From Tabrizicola aquatica (GTDB taxonomy: Bacteria > Pseudomonadota > Alphaproteobacteria > Rhodobacterales > Rhodobacteraceae): a DNA stretch of 64,000 bases. Location: assembly GCF_002900975.1 (NCBI RefSeq), contig NZ_PJON01000002.1:558001-622000 (forward strand), in the 5' to 3' direction. Under the pieces are notes generated by a model. That model did not search any database. It was not told the origin of the DNA and saw only the letters and a program-made list of their open reading frames with translations. Shown here piece after piece: positions 1-7,228 of the stretch (position 1 is its first letter; each line of letters begins with the position of its first letter). The translations under genes were made by a program, and so were the position numbers.

Positions 1-1285
1 TCTTCAGGTGCAGGCGGGCAACCTTTTCGTCCAGCGCCTTCGGCAGGATATAGACGCCGGGGGCATAGTCCTTGCCCTTGGTCCACAGCTCGATCTGCGC
101 CAGAACCTGGTTGGTGAAGCTGGCCGACATGACGAAGGACGGGTGGCCGGTGGCATTGCCCAGGTTGAGCAGACGGCCTTCGGACAACAGGATGATCCGG
201 TTGCCCGAGGGCATCTCGATCAGGTCGACCTGTTCCTTGATGTTCGTCCACTTGTGGTTGCGCAGGGCAGCGACCTGGATTTCGTTGTCGAAGTGGCCGA
301 TGTTGCCGACGATGGCCATGTCCTTCATCGCGCGCATATGCTCGATGCGGATCACGTCCTTGTTGCCGGTGGTGGTGATGAAGATGTCGGCCGAAGCGAC
401 CTCATCCTCCAGCAGCGTGACCTCATAGCCGTCCATCGCGGCCTGCAGCGCGCAGATCGGATCGACCTCGGTGACCTTGACGCGGGCACCCGCGCCCCGC
501 AGGGACGCGGCAGAACCCTTGCCCACGTCGCCATAGCCGCAGACCACGGCGACCTTGCCGGCCATCATCGTGTCGGTGGCGCGGCGGATGCCGTCAACCA
601 GCGATTCCTTGCAGCCGTACTTGTTGTCGAATTTCGACTTGGTGACGCTGTCGTTCACGTTGATCGCCGGGAACGGCAGCTGGCCGTTCTTGTGCAACTC
701 GTACAGACGATGCACGCCGGTGGTCGTTTCCTCGGTCACGCCCTGAATCGCGGCCTTGGTCTTGGTGAAGAAACCGGGGGTCTCCTTCATCCGCTTGGCG
801 ATCTGCTTCTTGATCACCTCTTCTTCCTCGGACTGCGGGACGGGGATGATATCCTCGCCAGCTTCGGCGCGGGCGCCAAGCAGGACATAGAGGGTCGCGT
901 CGCCGCCATCGTCCAGGATCATGTTCGCGCCTTCGGGGAACATGAACGAACGGTCAAGGTAATCCCAATGCTCGGTCAGGGTCTGGCCCTTCACGGCAAA
1001 GACCGGGATGCCACCGGCGGCAATCGCGGCGGCGGCGTGGTCCTGAGTCGAGAAGATGTTGCACGACGCCCAGCGCACATCCGCGCCCAGGGCTTTCAGC
1101 GTCTCGATCAGAACGGCGGTCTGGATCGTCATGTGCAAGGAGCCGACGATGCGCGCGCCCTTCAGCGGCTGCGAGGCCCCGAACTCCTCACGGCAGGCCA
1201 TCAGGCCCGGCATCTCGGTCTCGGCGATGGTCAGTTCCTTGCGGCCGAATTCGGCGAGCGAGATATCCTTGACGATGTAATCCAT
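1..1285 (-). CDS. ahcY: Adenosylhomocysteinase (partial, C-terminus outside window)
   Basis: S-adenosylhomocysteine hydrolase splits SAH into adenosine and homocysteine in the cytosolic methyl cycle. About 428 codons are present from ATG 1285; the last few dozen residues of this roughly 460-residue family lie beyond base 1. Visible family features are an N-terminus [18 protein letters not shown], the substrate segment [16 protein letters not shown], a block reading [17 protein letters not shown], and the NAD-binding [10 protein letters not shown]. The segment [10 protein letters not shown] is also intact. The gene is divergent from a glycosyltransferase, with a short leader. I looked for an SAH riboswitch upstream and saw none. 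The family assignment is essentially certain. Confidence 0.97.
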   Translation of the reverse strand, partial: MDYIVKDISLAEFGRKELTIAETEMPGLMACREEFGASQPLKGARIVGSLHMTIQTAVLIETLKALGADVRWASCNIFSTQDHAAAAIAAGGIPVFAVKGQTLTEHWDYLDRSFMFPEGANMILDDGGDATLYVLLGARAEAGEDIIPVPQSEEEEVIKKQIAKRMKETPGFFTKTKAAIQGVTEETTTGVHRLYELHKNGQLPFPAINVNDSVTKSKFDNKYGCKESLVDGIRRATDTMMAGKVAVVCGYGDVGKGSAASLRGAGARVKVTEVDPICALQAAMDGYEVTLLEDEVASADIFITTTGNKDVIRIEHMRAMKDMAIVGNIGHFDNEIQVAALRNHKWTNIKEQVDLIEMPSGNRIILLSEGRLLNLGNATGHPSFVMSASFTNQVLAQIELWTKGKDYAPGVYILPKALDEKVARLHLK

Positions 1286-1321
1286 GGCGTGCTGCGTTTC
1301 CTGTCATCCGGTTCTGGCGCG

Positions 1322-1350
1322 GCCATAGCAAATGCGGGGCCTTAAGACAA
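1322..1350 (-). promoter_or_regulatory. Possible sigma70-type promoter for ahcY
   Basis: On the minus strand TTGTCT (-35) is separated by 17 bases from TATGGC (-10), about 40 bases before the ahcY start. This is a pattern match only; no transcription start can be seen from sequence. Confidence 0.3.
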
Positions 1351-1420
1351 CGTGGCCCACTTGGCCTACTTGTCAAATGCCGCGGTTCGTGAAGACTGCC
1401 CGCGTCCGACGAGAGAGCCG

Positions 1421-2365
1421 ATGCCCGATCCGCAACGCCACGACACCGCAGTCGCCTTCTGCTGCGACAGCAATTACTTTCACCTCGCGCTTTTCACTAT
1501 CTGGCAGCTGGTTCACCACAACCCGCAGCGGCGCTTCGATTTCGTGATCTCGACCCAGGACGATCTGGTCGTGCCCGACTGGGCCCGGTCGCTGGATGTC
1601 GTGCTGCACCGGGCCGGGACCCTGCCGGAAGCGACCGAAGTCGCGCGCTACATCGGCTCGGTGGCGCCGCTCTACCGGATCATGCTGGCGCGCGAATTGC
1701 AAAGCCGATACCGGCGCATCCTGTATCTGGACTGTGACATGTTCGTCGAAGGCGGCGATATCAACCGGCTGCTTGAGGTAGACCTTGGGCCGCATCCGCT
1801 GGGTGCCGTGCTGGACGCCCCCTTCATGTACGAACGCAATCATCTGGCGCGCGAGTTTCTGAAGCTGGGCCTGCCGGCGGCCCCCTATGCCAATACCGGC
1901 ATGCAGGTGATCGACACCCGGGCCTATTGCGAGCAGGACCTTGAGAAGCGGTCCTTCGACGTCTGCAAGACGCATCCTCAGGCCATCTTCTTCACCGAGC
2001 AGTCGCTGACCAACCTTGCGTTGCGTGGCAAGTTCGCGCAGCTGGCGCCCTGCTGGAACTGGCAGAACAACGCACGCCTGCCGCTGATCAACCAGAACTA
2101 TCCGGTGTTCCTGCGCCACTTCATCGGCCGGCAGAAGCCGGACCGCTTTGCAGGACGAATGCTCGACGCGCGTTTCAACATGGCCTACCGCGAATTCCTG
2201 TCGCACTTTGCGCCGGATGTGCTGTCCAAGGTGCCGGTGGCAGGCCAGTCCGACCCCTTGACCCTGCGCGAGTTGGGCAAGCTTGCGCTGGAACATCTTC
2301 TGGCCCGTCGCGTCGCGGCCGAACTGCTGGCGCGGTATCCTGACCCCTACAAGGCGTTGCTCTGA
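1421..2365 (+). CDS. Glycosyltransferase family 8 protein
   Basis: This 314-residue protein fits the GT8 glycosyltransferases, which use nucleotide sugars with a retaining mechanism. The N-terminal strand AVAFCCDSNYFHLALFTIWQL is the nucleotide-sugar binding start, and near residue 105 RRILYLDCDMFVEG carries the metal-binding DxD motif. A later segment, NTGMQVIDTRAY, is typical of the family. An in-frame GTG at 1352 would add 23 residues without family similarity, so ATG 1421 is preferred. The next gene starts one base after the stop, so the two are probably co-transcribed. The acceptor cannot be inferred; an envelope polysaccharide is plausible. Confidence 0.85.
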   Translation: MPDPQRHDTAVAFCCDSNYFHLALFTIWQLVHHNPQRRFDFVISTQDDLVVPDWARSLDVVLHRAGTLPEATEVARYIGSVAPLYRIMLARELQSRYRRILYLDCDMFVEGGDINRLLEVDLGPHPLGAVLDAPFMYERNHLAREFLKLGLPAAPYANTGMQVIDTRAYCEQDLEKRSFDVCKTHPQAIFFTEQSLTNLALRGKFAQLAPCWNWQNNARLPLINQNYPVFLRHFIGRQKPDRFAGRMLDARFNMAYREFLSHFAPDVLSKVPVAGQSDPLTLRELGKLALEHLLARRVAAELLARYPDPYKALL

Positions 2366-2366
2366 C

Positions 2367-2957
2367 ATGCCGCCGCGTGCCTGGCAGCGGATGCTTTCGG
2401 GACGCAGGCTGGACCTGCTGGACCCGACGCCCATGGATATCGAGGTCGAGGATATCGCCCACGGCCTGGCCTTCGTCGCGCGCTGGAACGGGCAGACGCG
2501 GGGCGACTGGCCCTATTCGGTGGCCGAACATTCCCTGCTGGTCGAAGAAATCTTCTCGCGCCAGCATCCCGGCATCGCGCCGCGCTGGCGGCTGGCGGCG
2601 GTGCTGCATGACGCGCCGGAGTATGTCATCGGCGACATGATCAGTCCGGTGAAGGCAGCGGTCGGGCCGGGCTATGGCGAGTTGGACCTGCGACTAACGG
2701 CGGCGGTGCATCTGCGCTTTGGCCTGCCGGCGGTGCTGCCGGCACCGATCAAGAAGGCGATCAAGGCGGCGGACAAGGTTTCCGCCTGGCTGGAGGCGGT
2801 GCGGATCGCCGGGTTCCAGGAGGCCGAGGCCGACAAGCTGTTCGGCAAGCCTACGCCCGCAGTGATCCAGAAGCTAGAAATCCGGCTTCGTCCGCCCGCA
2901 GAGGTGCGGGCGGATTACGTGGCGACAGTGGCGCGGCTGCTGGCCGCCTGCGACTGA
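2367..2957 (+). CDS. HD-domain phosphohydrolase (YfbR-like)
   Basis: The 196-residue product has the metal-binding HD pattern: a histidine in YSVAEHSLLVEEIF, then RLAAVLHDAPEYVIGDM with the His-Asp pair near residue 80, and a later Asp in IKAADKVSAW. Family members such as YfbR hydrolyse nucleoside monophosphates, but the substrate here is inferred only at family level. The start at ATG 2367 lies one base past the stop of the glycosyltransferase, which suggests translational coupling. The partnership with a GT8 enzyme has no obvious metabolic logic and may simply be an operon of convenience. Confidence 0.82.
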   Translation: MPPRAWQRMLSGRRLDLLDPTPMDIEVEDIAHGLAFVARWNGQTRGDWPYSVAEHSLLVEEIFSRQHPGIAPRWRLAAVLHDAPEYVIGDMISPVKAAVGPGYGELDLRLTAAVHLRFGLPAVLPAPIKKAIKAADKVSAWLEAVRIAGFQEAEADKLFGKPTPAVIQKLEIRLRPPAEVRADYVATVARLLAACD

Positions 2958-2970
2958 CAGCGACAGGGCA

Positions 2971-3114
2971 TCAGCGCGCCTGACGCCGCAGCGCATCCGC
3001 CTGGCGCAGATCCTCGGACTCCCGAACCTCGCGCGGGGTGTGGTGGCGCTCGGCCGGCGGCAGGTGGCCCAGGCGGCTGGCGATCAGCAGGGCATCGGCA
3101 AAGATATTCAACAT
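2971..3114 (-). CDS. Small hypothetical protein (47 aa) divergent from LysR gene
   Basis: A short open frame runs from ATG 3114 to TGA 2971. It is preceded by a strong ribosome binding site (GAAAGGAGAAAGGTC directly before ATG), one of the best in this part of the window. The product starts MLNIFADALLIASRLGHL, an amphipathic or hydrophobic N-terminal helix, and continues as a charged Arg/Glu/Asp-rich tail ending LRRQAR. I do not recognise it; small DUF1127-like proteins have a similar size and basic end, but I see no conserved signature. It is divergent from the LysR gene with a 96-base intergenic region, the usual geometry of a LysR target. Confidence 0.6.
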   Translation of the reverse strand: MLNIFADALLIASRLGHLPPAERHHTPREVRESEDLRQADALRRQAR

Positions 3115-3210
3115 GACCTTTCTCCTTTCAGGGGGGGCATCCCCCTTTTGTCATGGAATCCGCCATGCTACGACTCAGAAAGCCTTTCCAACTGTTAGCC
3201 TGACTTTCAT

Positions 3211-4083
3211 ATGACCGACTGGCGCACCTTGCCCTCGCTGACCGCCCTGCGCGCCTTTGCCGCCACGGCCGAGGCGCGCAGCTTCAGCCAGGCGGCGCGG
3301 GTGCTGAACGTCACCCATGCCGCCGTCGCCCAGCAGGTCCGCGCGCTTGAGGCCGAGTTGGGACACCCCCTGGTGCAGCGGGATGGGCGCGGCGTCAGCC
3401 TGACCCCGGATGGCGAGCAACTGCACCAGGCCCTGTCCGAGGGTTTCGCGGCGATCCAGCGCGGGGTGCAGACCTTGCGCGACGGCGCGGCGGATCGGCC
3501 GGTGCGAGTGACGCTGACCACCAGCTTCGCCGCGCAATGGCTGATGCCGCGGCTGAAGGATTTTTGGGAAAAGCATCCCGACATCGGCCTGTCCCTGCAC
3601 CCCGAACCGCGCGTGGTGGACCTCCACCGCGAGGGGATGGACCTGGGCATCCGCTATGGCACGGGCGATTGGCCGGGGCTGGAGGCAACCTATCTTGCCC
3701 CGGCGCGCCTGGTGGTTGCGGGCGCGCCCGCGCTGTTGGGCGACCGGCACAAGCTGACGCCGGACGAGATGCGGGGCATGGATTGGGTGCTGTCGCGCAA
3801 CTGGCCGGAACAGGACGCCTATCTGCGCCGCCTGGGGCTAGAGCCGCAGGACCTGAGCCGCACCGATGTCAGCGGCGAGGATCTGGCCATCGCGGCCGCG
3901 CGGCAGGGGCTGGGACTGGTGGTCGAGGGCGAGGCCCTGATCGAGGCCGACGTCAAGGAAGGGCGGCTGCGCGTGGTGCACGAAAGCCGCGAAAAGCTGC
4001 CCGCCTATTTCATCGTGACGTTGCCCGGGCCACAGCGGGCCGCCGCCCGGGCATTTCTCAGATGGCTGAAATCGCAGGCTTAA
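3211..4083 (+). CDS. LysR-family transcriptional regulator (GcvA-like)
   Basis: The 290-residue product has an N-terminal winged helix-turn-helix (LTALRAFAATAEARSFSQAA then HAAVAQQVRALEAELG) followed by a periplasmic-binding-like effector domain from about residue 90. That domain begins PVRVTLTTSFAAQWLMPRLKDF, typical of the GcvA subgroup. The effector is unknown. The gene is divergent from a 47-residue small protein gene, its most likely target by analogy with other LysR systems. Its TAA stop overlaps the hvrA stop codon on the opposite strand, so the two genes converge tail to tail. Confidence 0.88.
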   Translation: MTDWRTLPSLTALRAFAATAEARSFSQAARVLNVTHAAVAQQVRALEAELGHPLVQRDGRGVSLTPDGEQLHQALSEGFAAIQRGVQTLRDGAADRPVRVTLTTSFAAQWLMPRLKDFWEKHPDIGLSLHPEPRVVDLHREGMDLGIRYGTGDWPGLEATYLAPARLVVAGAPALLGDRHKLTPDEMRGMDWVLSRNWPEQDAYLRRLGLEPQDLSRTDVSGEDLAIAAARQGLGLVVEGEALIEADVKEGRLRVVHESREKLPAYFIVTLPGPQRAAARAFLRWLKSQA

Positions 4084-4394
4084 AGCGCCAGGTCTTCCGG
4101 CTTGCGTCCCTTGGCCAAGGCTTCGGTGAACCAGCGCGGCTTGCGGCCCCGGCCGGACCAGGTATCCGCCTTGTTGGCCGGATTGGCGTATTTGGCGACC
4201 GAAGGCGAACGTTTCCGCGCGGCCGTGACCCCCGTCAACTCGGCCAGCGAAAAGCCCATTGCCTTGGCTTTTTCTTCCAGTTCCGCCAGCGCTTCACGCT
4301 TGCGGCGATCTTCATATCCGGCAATGGCGCGTGCCACCTGTGATTGAAGATCTTTCAGGTCTTTCAAGGATAACGAATTCAAGTCGATGTTCAA
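4080..4394 (-). CDS. hvrA: H-NS-family nucleoid regulator HvrA
   Basis: This 104-residue protein has an N-terminal coiled-coil (LKDLKDLQSQVARAIAGYEDRRKREAL) and the C-terminal H-NS-type DNA-binding motif YANPANKADTWSGRGRKPRW. In Rhodobacter, HvrA is an H-NS-like protein that modulates photosynthesis and nitrogen-fixation genes and sits in the senC-regA-hvrA operon, exactly the arrangement here. The start is a TTG at 4394, supported by GAGGGGGA seven bases upstream; no better ATG exists. It lies 72 bases downstream of regA. The name rests on synteny as well as sequence. Confidence 0.88.
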   Translation of the reverse strand: MNIDLNSLSLKDLKDLQSQVARAIAGYEDRRKREALAELEEKAKAMGFSLAELTGVTAARKRSPSVAKYANPANKADTWSGRGRKPRWFTEALAKGRKPEDLAL

Positions 4395-4466
4395 TGTCTG
4401 ATCCCCCTCGGATAAAGACGACCTTTTGCATAGGCCTTCAATTCCGGGTTGGCAACTATTTCCAAT

Positions 4467-5021
4467 TCATTTCGGGCTGCGCTTGGCCAGAATTCGCTGA
4501 AGCGTCCGACGATGCATGGAAAGGCGACGCGCGGTTTCGCTGACGTTGCGGTCGCACATTTCATACACGCGCTGGATGTGTTCCCACCGGACACGGTCGG
4601 CCGACATCGGATTTTCCGGCGGCTCCGGTCTGGTTTCGCCCCGCGCAAGCAAAGCATTCGTCACGTCATTGGCATCGGCCGGTTTCGACAGGTAATCGAT
4701 CGCCCCGATCTTCACCGCTGCCACCGCAGTTGCAATCGCGCCATAACCGGTCAGCACCACGATCCGGCAATCGGGGCGCTTTTCCCGCAGGGTCTCGATC
4801 ACCTCCAACCCGTTGCCATCCTCAAGCCGCAGGTCAACCACCGCATAGGCCGGCGGCCGCGCCAGGGCCTTGGCCCGGCCCTCGGCCACCGATTGGGCCG
4901 TCTCGGGCTGGAAGCCGCGTTTCTCCATCGCCTTGGCAAGGCGTTTCACAAAGGGCTCGTCATCGTCCACCAGAAGAAGCGAGCGGTCGGTCCCCAGATC
5001 GGCTTCGGTTTGGTCGGTCAT
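4467..5021 (-). CDS. regA: Redox response regulator RegA/PrrA/ActR
   Basis: This 184-residue response regulator matches RegA in length and layout. The receiver domain has LLLVDDDEPF and the phosphoacceptor Asp63 in AVVDLRLEDGNG, then TGYGAIATAV and the conserved Lys in YLSKPAD. After a proline-rich linker comes a Fis-type helix-turn-helix ending NVSETARRLSMHRRTLQRILA. With RegB it controls respiration, nitrogen fixation, carbon fixation and, where present, photosynthesis in response to redox state. It lies 21 bases downstream of senC and upstream of hvrA. Assignment is nearly certain. Confidence 0.96.
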   Translation of the reverse strand: MTDQTEADLGTDRSLLLVDDDEPFVKRLAKAMEKRGFQPETAQSVAEGRAKALARPPAYAVVDLRLEDGNGLEVIETLREKRPDCRIVVLTGYGAIATAVAAVKIGAIDYLSKPADANDVTNALLARGETRPEPPENPMSADRVRWEHIQRVYEMCDRNVSETARRLSMHRRTLQRILAKRSPK

Positions 5022-5042
5022 GCGATCCCCAGCTTTCCCGTT

Positions 5043-5669
5043 CTATTTCGCAGCTTCGGCTGCCTGGACGAAGCAGCCGACGCTGTCGGCCATCTGCTCG
5101 GATGTAACCTCGCGCCGGAAGAAATCCACAAATCCGGTGCCGGGAAGCATCAGATAGGTAAAGGTTGAATGGTCCATAAGATAGAATTCATCCTCGGCCG
5201 GCTGCTTGCGATAATACGTCTTGTAGGCCTGGCTTGCCGCCTTGACCTGTTCGGCGCTGCCCGTCAGCGCGACCAGTTTGGGATGCATGTTGAAAGCGTA
5301 ATCGCCCAAAGCCTCGGGTGTATCGCGCTCTGGGTCGATGCTGATGAACACCGGTGTCACATCGATCCCGCGTTCTTCCAGGATATCCACCGCCTCGACA
5401 TTGCGCGCCATGTCGAAGGGGCAGACATCGGGGCAGAAGGTATAGCCGAAATAGACCAGGCTTGGCTTGGTCAGCACCTGCGCCTCGGTCACCGTCTCGC
5501 CCGCCGGGTTGACCAATGTGAACGGCCCACCAATATCGCCGCCGGCGATCTGGCCCTGGCGGCATTGCGCAAAAGCATCGTCACCCCGGTTCGACAGGAC
5601 ATACCAGGCCGAGCCGCCCAGGAACGCCGCCACCGCCGCCGCTGCCACCCCTGCATAAAGCCTGGTCAT
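5043..5669 (-). CDS. senC: SCO1/SenC/PrrC copper-binding membrane-anchored protein
   Basis: The 208-residue product starts at ATG 5669 with a single membrane anchor (MTRLYAGVAAAAVAAFLGGSAW). The rest is a thioredoxin-like SCO domain with the copper-binding pair in GYTFCPDVCPF and the distal histidine in MDHSTFTYLM. SCO/SenC proteins deliver copper to the CuA site of cytochrome oxidase and, as PrrC, influence RegB signalling. Longer in-frame starts would extend into the regB coding region and lose the signal anchor, so they are rejected. It is the first gene of the senC-regA-hvrA operon and is divergent from regB. Confidence 0.94.
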   Translation of the reverse strand: MTRLYAGVAAAAVAAFLGGSAWYVLSNRGDDAFAQCRQGQIAGGDIGGPFTLVNPAGETVTEAQVLTKPSLVYFGYTFCPDVCPFDMARNVEAVDILEERGIDVTPVFISIDPERDTPEALGDYAFNMHPKLVALTGSAEQVKAASQAYKTYYRKQPAEDEFYLMDHSTFTYLMLPGTGFVDFFRREVTSEQMADSVGCFVQAAEAAK

Positions 5670-5712
5670 CGCACTCTCCGTCCTTGCGGTCTTGCGGTCG
5701 CATTGATCCCAG

Positions 5713-7155
5713 ATGGCGGGCGGCATAACAATGGCAAAACAGCCTGAAAGGACATCGGGTCGCGGCATGGGCACGGGTGGCATCGCATTTCCCCCGCGCG
5801 AGGCGGGACCCAATTGGGTGCGCCTGCGCACGCTGATCCTGTTGCGATGGGTCGCGATCCTGGGCCAGCTGGCGGCCATCATCGCCGCAGATCAGTTCTA
5901 CGGCCTGGAGCTGCCCCTGGCCCTGTGCTTTGCCGCCGTTGCGGTCTCGATCCTGGCCAATGTGTTTTCCATCACGCTTTTCCCCGAGAACCGCCGCCTG
6001 TCCGAGAGTGAGGCATTCTTTACCCTTCTCTTCGATCTGACCCAGCTTTGGCTTTTGATCCTGCTGACTGGCGGGCTTACCAACCCCTTCACCCTGCTGG
6101 TTCTGGCACCTGTCACCATCTCGGCCAGCGCTTTGCGGCTGAAATCGACCGTGCTTCTGGGCGGTGCGGCGATCCTGTTGGTCACCCTGACCGCCTTTTG
6201 GCATCTGCCCCTGCGCTTTGCCGATGGGCGAGAGCTTGTGGTTCCGCGCATCTTCGAATTCGGCTTCTGGCTGTCGATCATCATCGGGATCGTGTTCCTT
6301 GGCCTCTACTCGCGCCGGGTCGCGACCGAGATCCGCTCGATGTCCGAGGCGCTTCTGGCCACCCAGATGGCACTGGGCCGCGAGCAGAAGCTGACCGACC
6401 TGGCCGGGGTTGTGGCCGCCGCCGCGCACGAACTTGGGACGCCGCTGGCCACGATCAAGCTGGTCAGCGCCGAACTGATCGAGGAACTGTCCGACCACCC
6501 CGATCTGCAAGAGGACGCCCGCCTGATCCGCGACCAGGCCGACCGCTGCCGTGACATCCTGCGCGACATGGGCCGCGCCGGGAAGGACGACCTCCACTTG
6601 CGCCAGGCACCGCTTTCGGCGGTCCTGCGCGAGGCGGCGGAACCCCATCTCGCGCGTGGCAAGCGGGTGGAATTCCTGCTGGGTCAGGACGCGGGCACGG
6701 GCCCGCTTCAGCCCACCATCCTGCGCCGGCCCGAGATCATTCACGGCTTGCGCAACCTGATCCAGAACGCCGTGGACTTCGCCCGCTCCACCGTCTGGAT
6801 CGAGGCCGACTGGACCGACACCACCGTCACCATCCGCATCATCGACGATGGTGAGGGCTTTCCCCAGAACGTCATCGGCCGGATCGGCGACCCCTTCGTG
6901 CGCGCCCGCCGGATCGAGCCCGAGGTCAGCCGCCGCCCTGGTTATGAGGGGATGGGCCTGGGTCTTTTCATCGCCAAGACGCTGCTGGAACGCTCGGGCG
7001 CGGAACTGACTTTCGCGAATGCCACCGATCCCTTCCTGCCGATTGATGAGCGCCCTGAACGCTGCGGCGCGGTGGTCGAGGCGGTCTGGCCCCTGTCCAC
7101 CCTGGCCGCGCCCCCTGCCGGCGCGCTGGGCGAGAACCAGCGGATCGAGGGCTGA
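5713..7155 (+). CDS. regB: Redox sensor histidine kinase RegB/PrrB
   Basis: This membrane histidine kinase is the partner of RegA. Six transmembrane helices fill roughly residues 38-215, with the ubiquinone-binding motif GGLTNPF at 120-126. The H-box reads AAHELGTPLATIKL near residue 240. The redox-active cysteine of the family is present in DQADRCRDILRDMGRAG (Cys279 with this start). An N-box (LRNLIQNAVDFARS) and G-boxes (DDGEGF, GMGLGLFIAK) show a complete kinase. The start is uncertain: ATG 5713, 5731 and 5767 are all in frame and none has a strong ribosome binding site. The gene is divergent from senC across only 43 bases. Confidence 0.95.
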   Translation: MAGGITMAKQPERTSGRGMGTGGIAFPPREAGPNWVRLRTLILLRWVAILGQLAAIIAADQFYGLELPLALCFAAVAVSILANVFSITLFPENRRLSESEAFFTLLFDLTQLWLLILLTGGLTNPFTLLVLAPVTISASALRLKSTVLLGGAAILLVTLTAFWHLPLRFADGRELVVPRIFEFGFWLSIIIGIVFLGLYSRRVATEIRSMSEALLATQMALGREQKLTDLAGVVAAAAHELGTPLATIKLVSAELIEELSDHPDLQEDARLIRDQADRCRDILRDMGRAGKDDLHLRQAPLSAVLREAAEPHLARGKRVEFLLGQDAGTGPLQPTILRRPEIIHGLRNLIQNAVDFARSTVWIEADWTDTTVTIRIIDDGEGFPQNVIGRIGDPFVRARRIEPEVSRRPGYEGMGLGLFIAKTLLERSGAELTFANATDPFLPIDERPERCGAVVEAVWPLSTLAAPPAGALGENQRIEG

Positions 7156-7163
7156 GGCCAGCA

Positions 7164-7178
7164 TTAACCGCCGATTAA
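7164..7178. promoter_or_regulatory. CtrA-type binding site (TTAA-N7-TTAA)
   Basis: TTAACCGCCGATTAA matches the canonical CtrA full site, two TTAA half-sites separated by seven bases, with no mismatch. It lies in the 73-base gap between regB and the PAS-domain gene, centred about 58 bases before the ATG at 7229. CtrA is the alphaproteobacterial response regulator that controls motility in Rhodobacteraceae. Occupancy is inferred, not shown. Confidence 0.6.
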
Positions 7179-7228
7179 CGAGTTCACGCCTAGGTTGCCT
7201 AAATCGGGGGCAGAACCGGGGAACCGGA

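Noticed and set aside
1286-1420. SAH riboswitch in front of ahcY
   Set aside because: The leader is only about 30-40 bases by the best promoter guess, and no conserved pseudoknot pattern is seen.
5686-5701. RegA-type site GCGGT-N6-GTCGC between senC and regB
   Set aside because: The spacing is one base off the pattern I know and GC-rich half-sites occur by chance here. RegA autoregulation is plausible but this is not adequate evidence.
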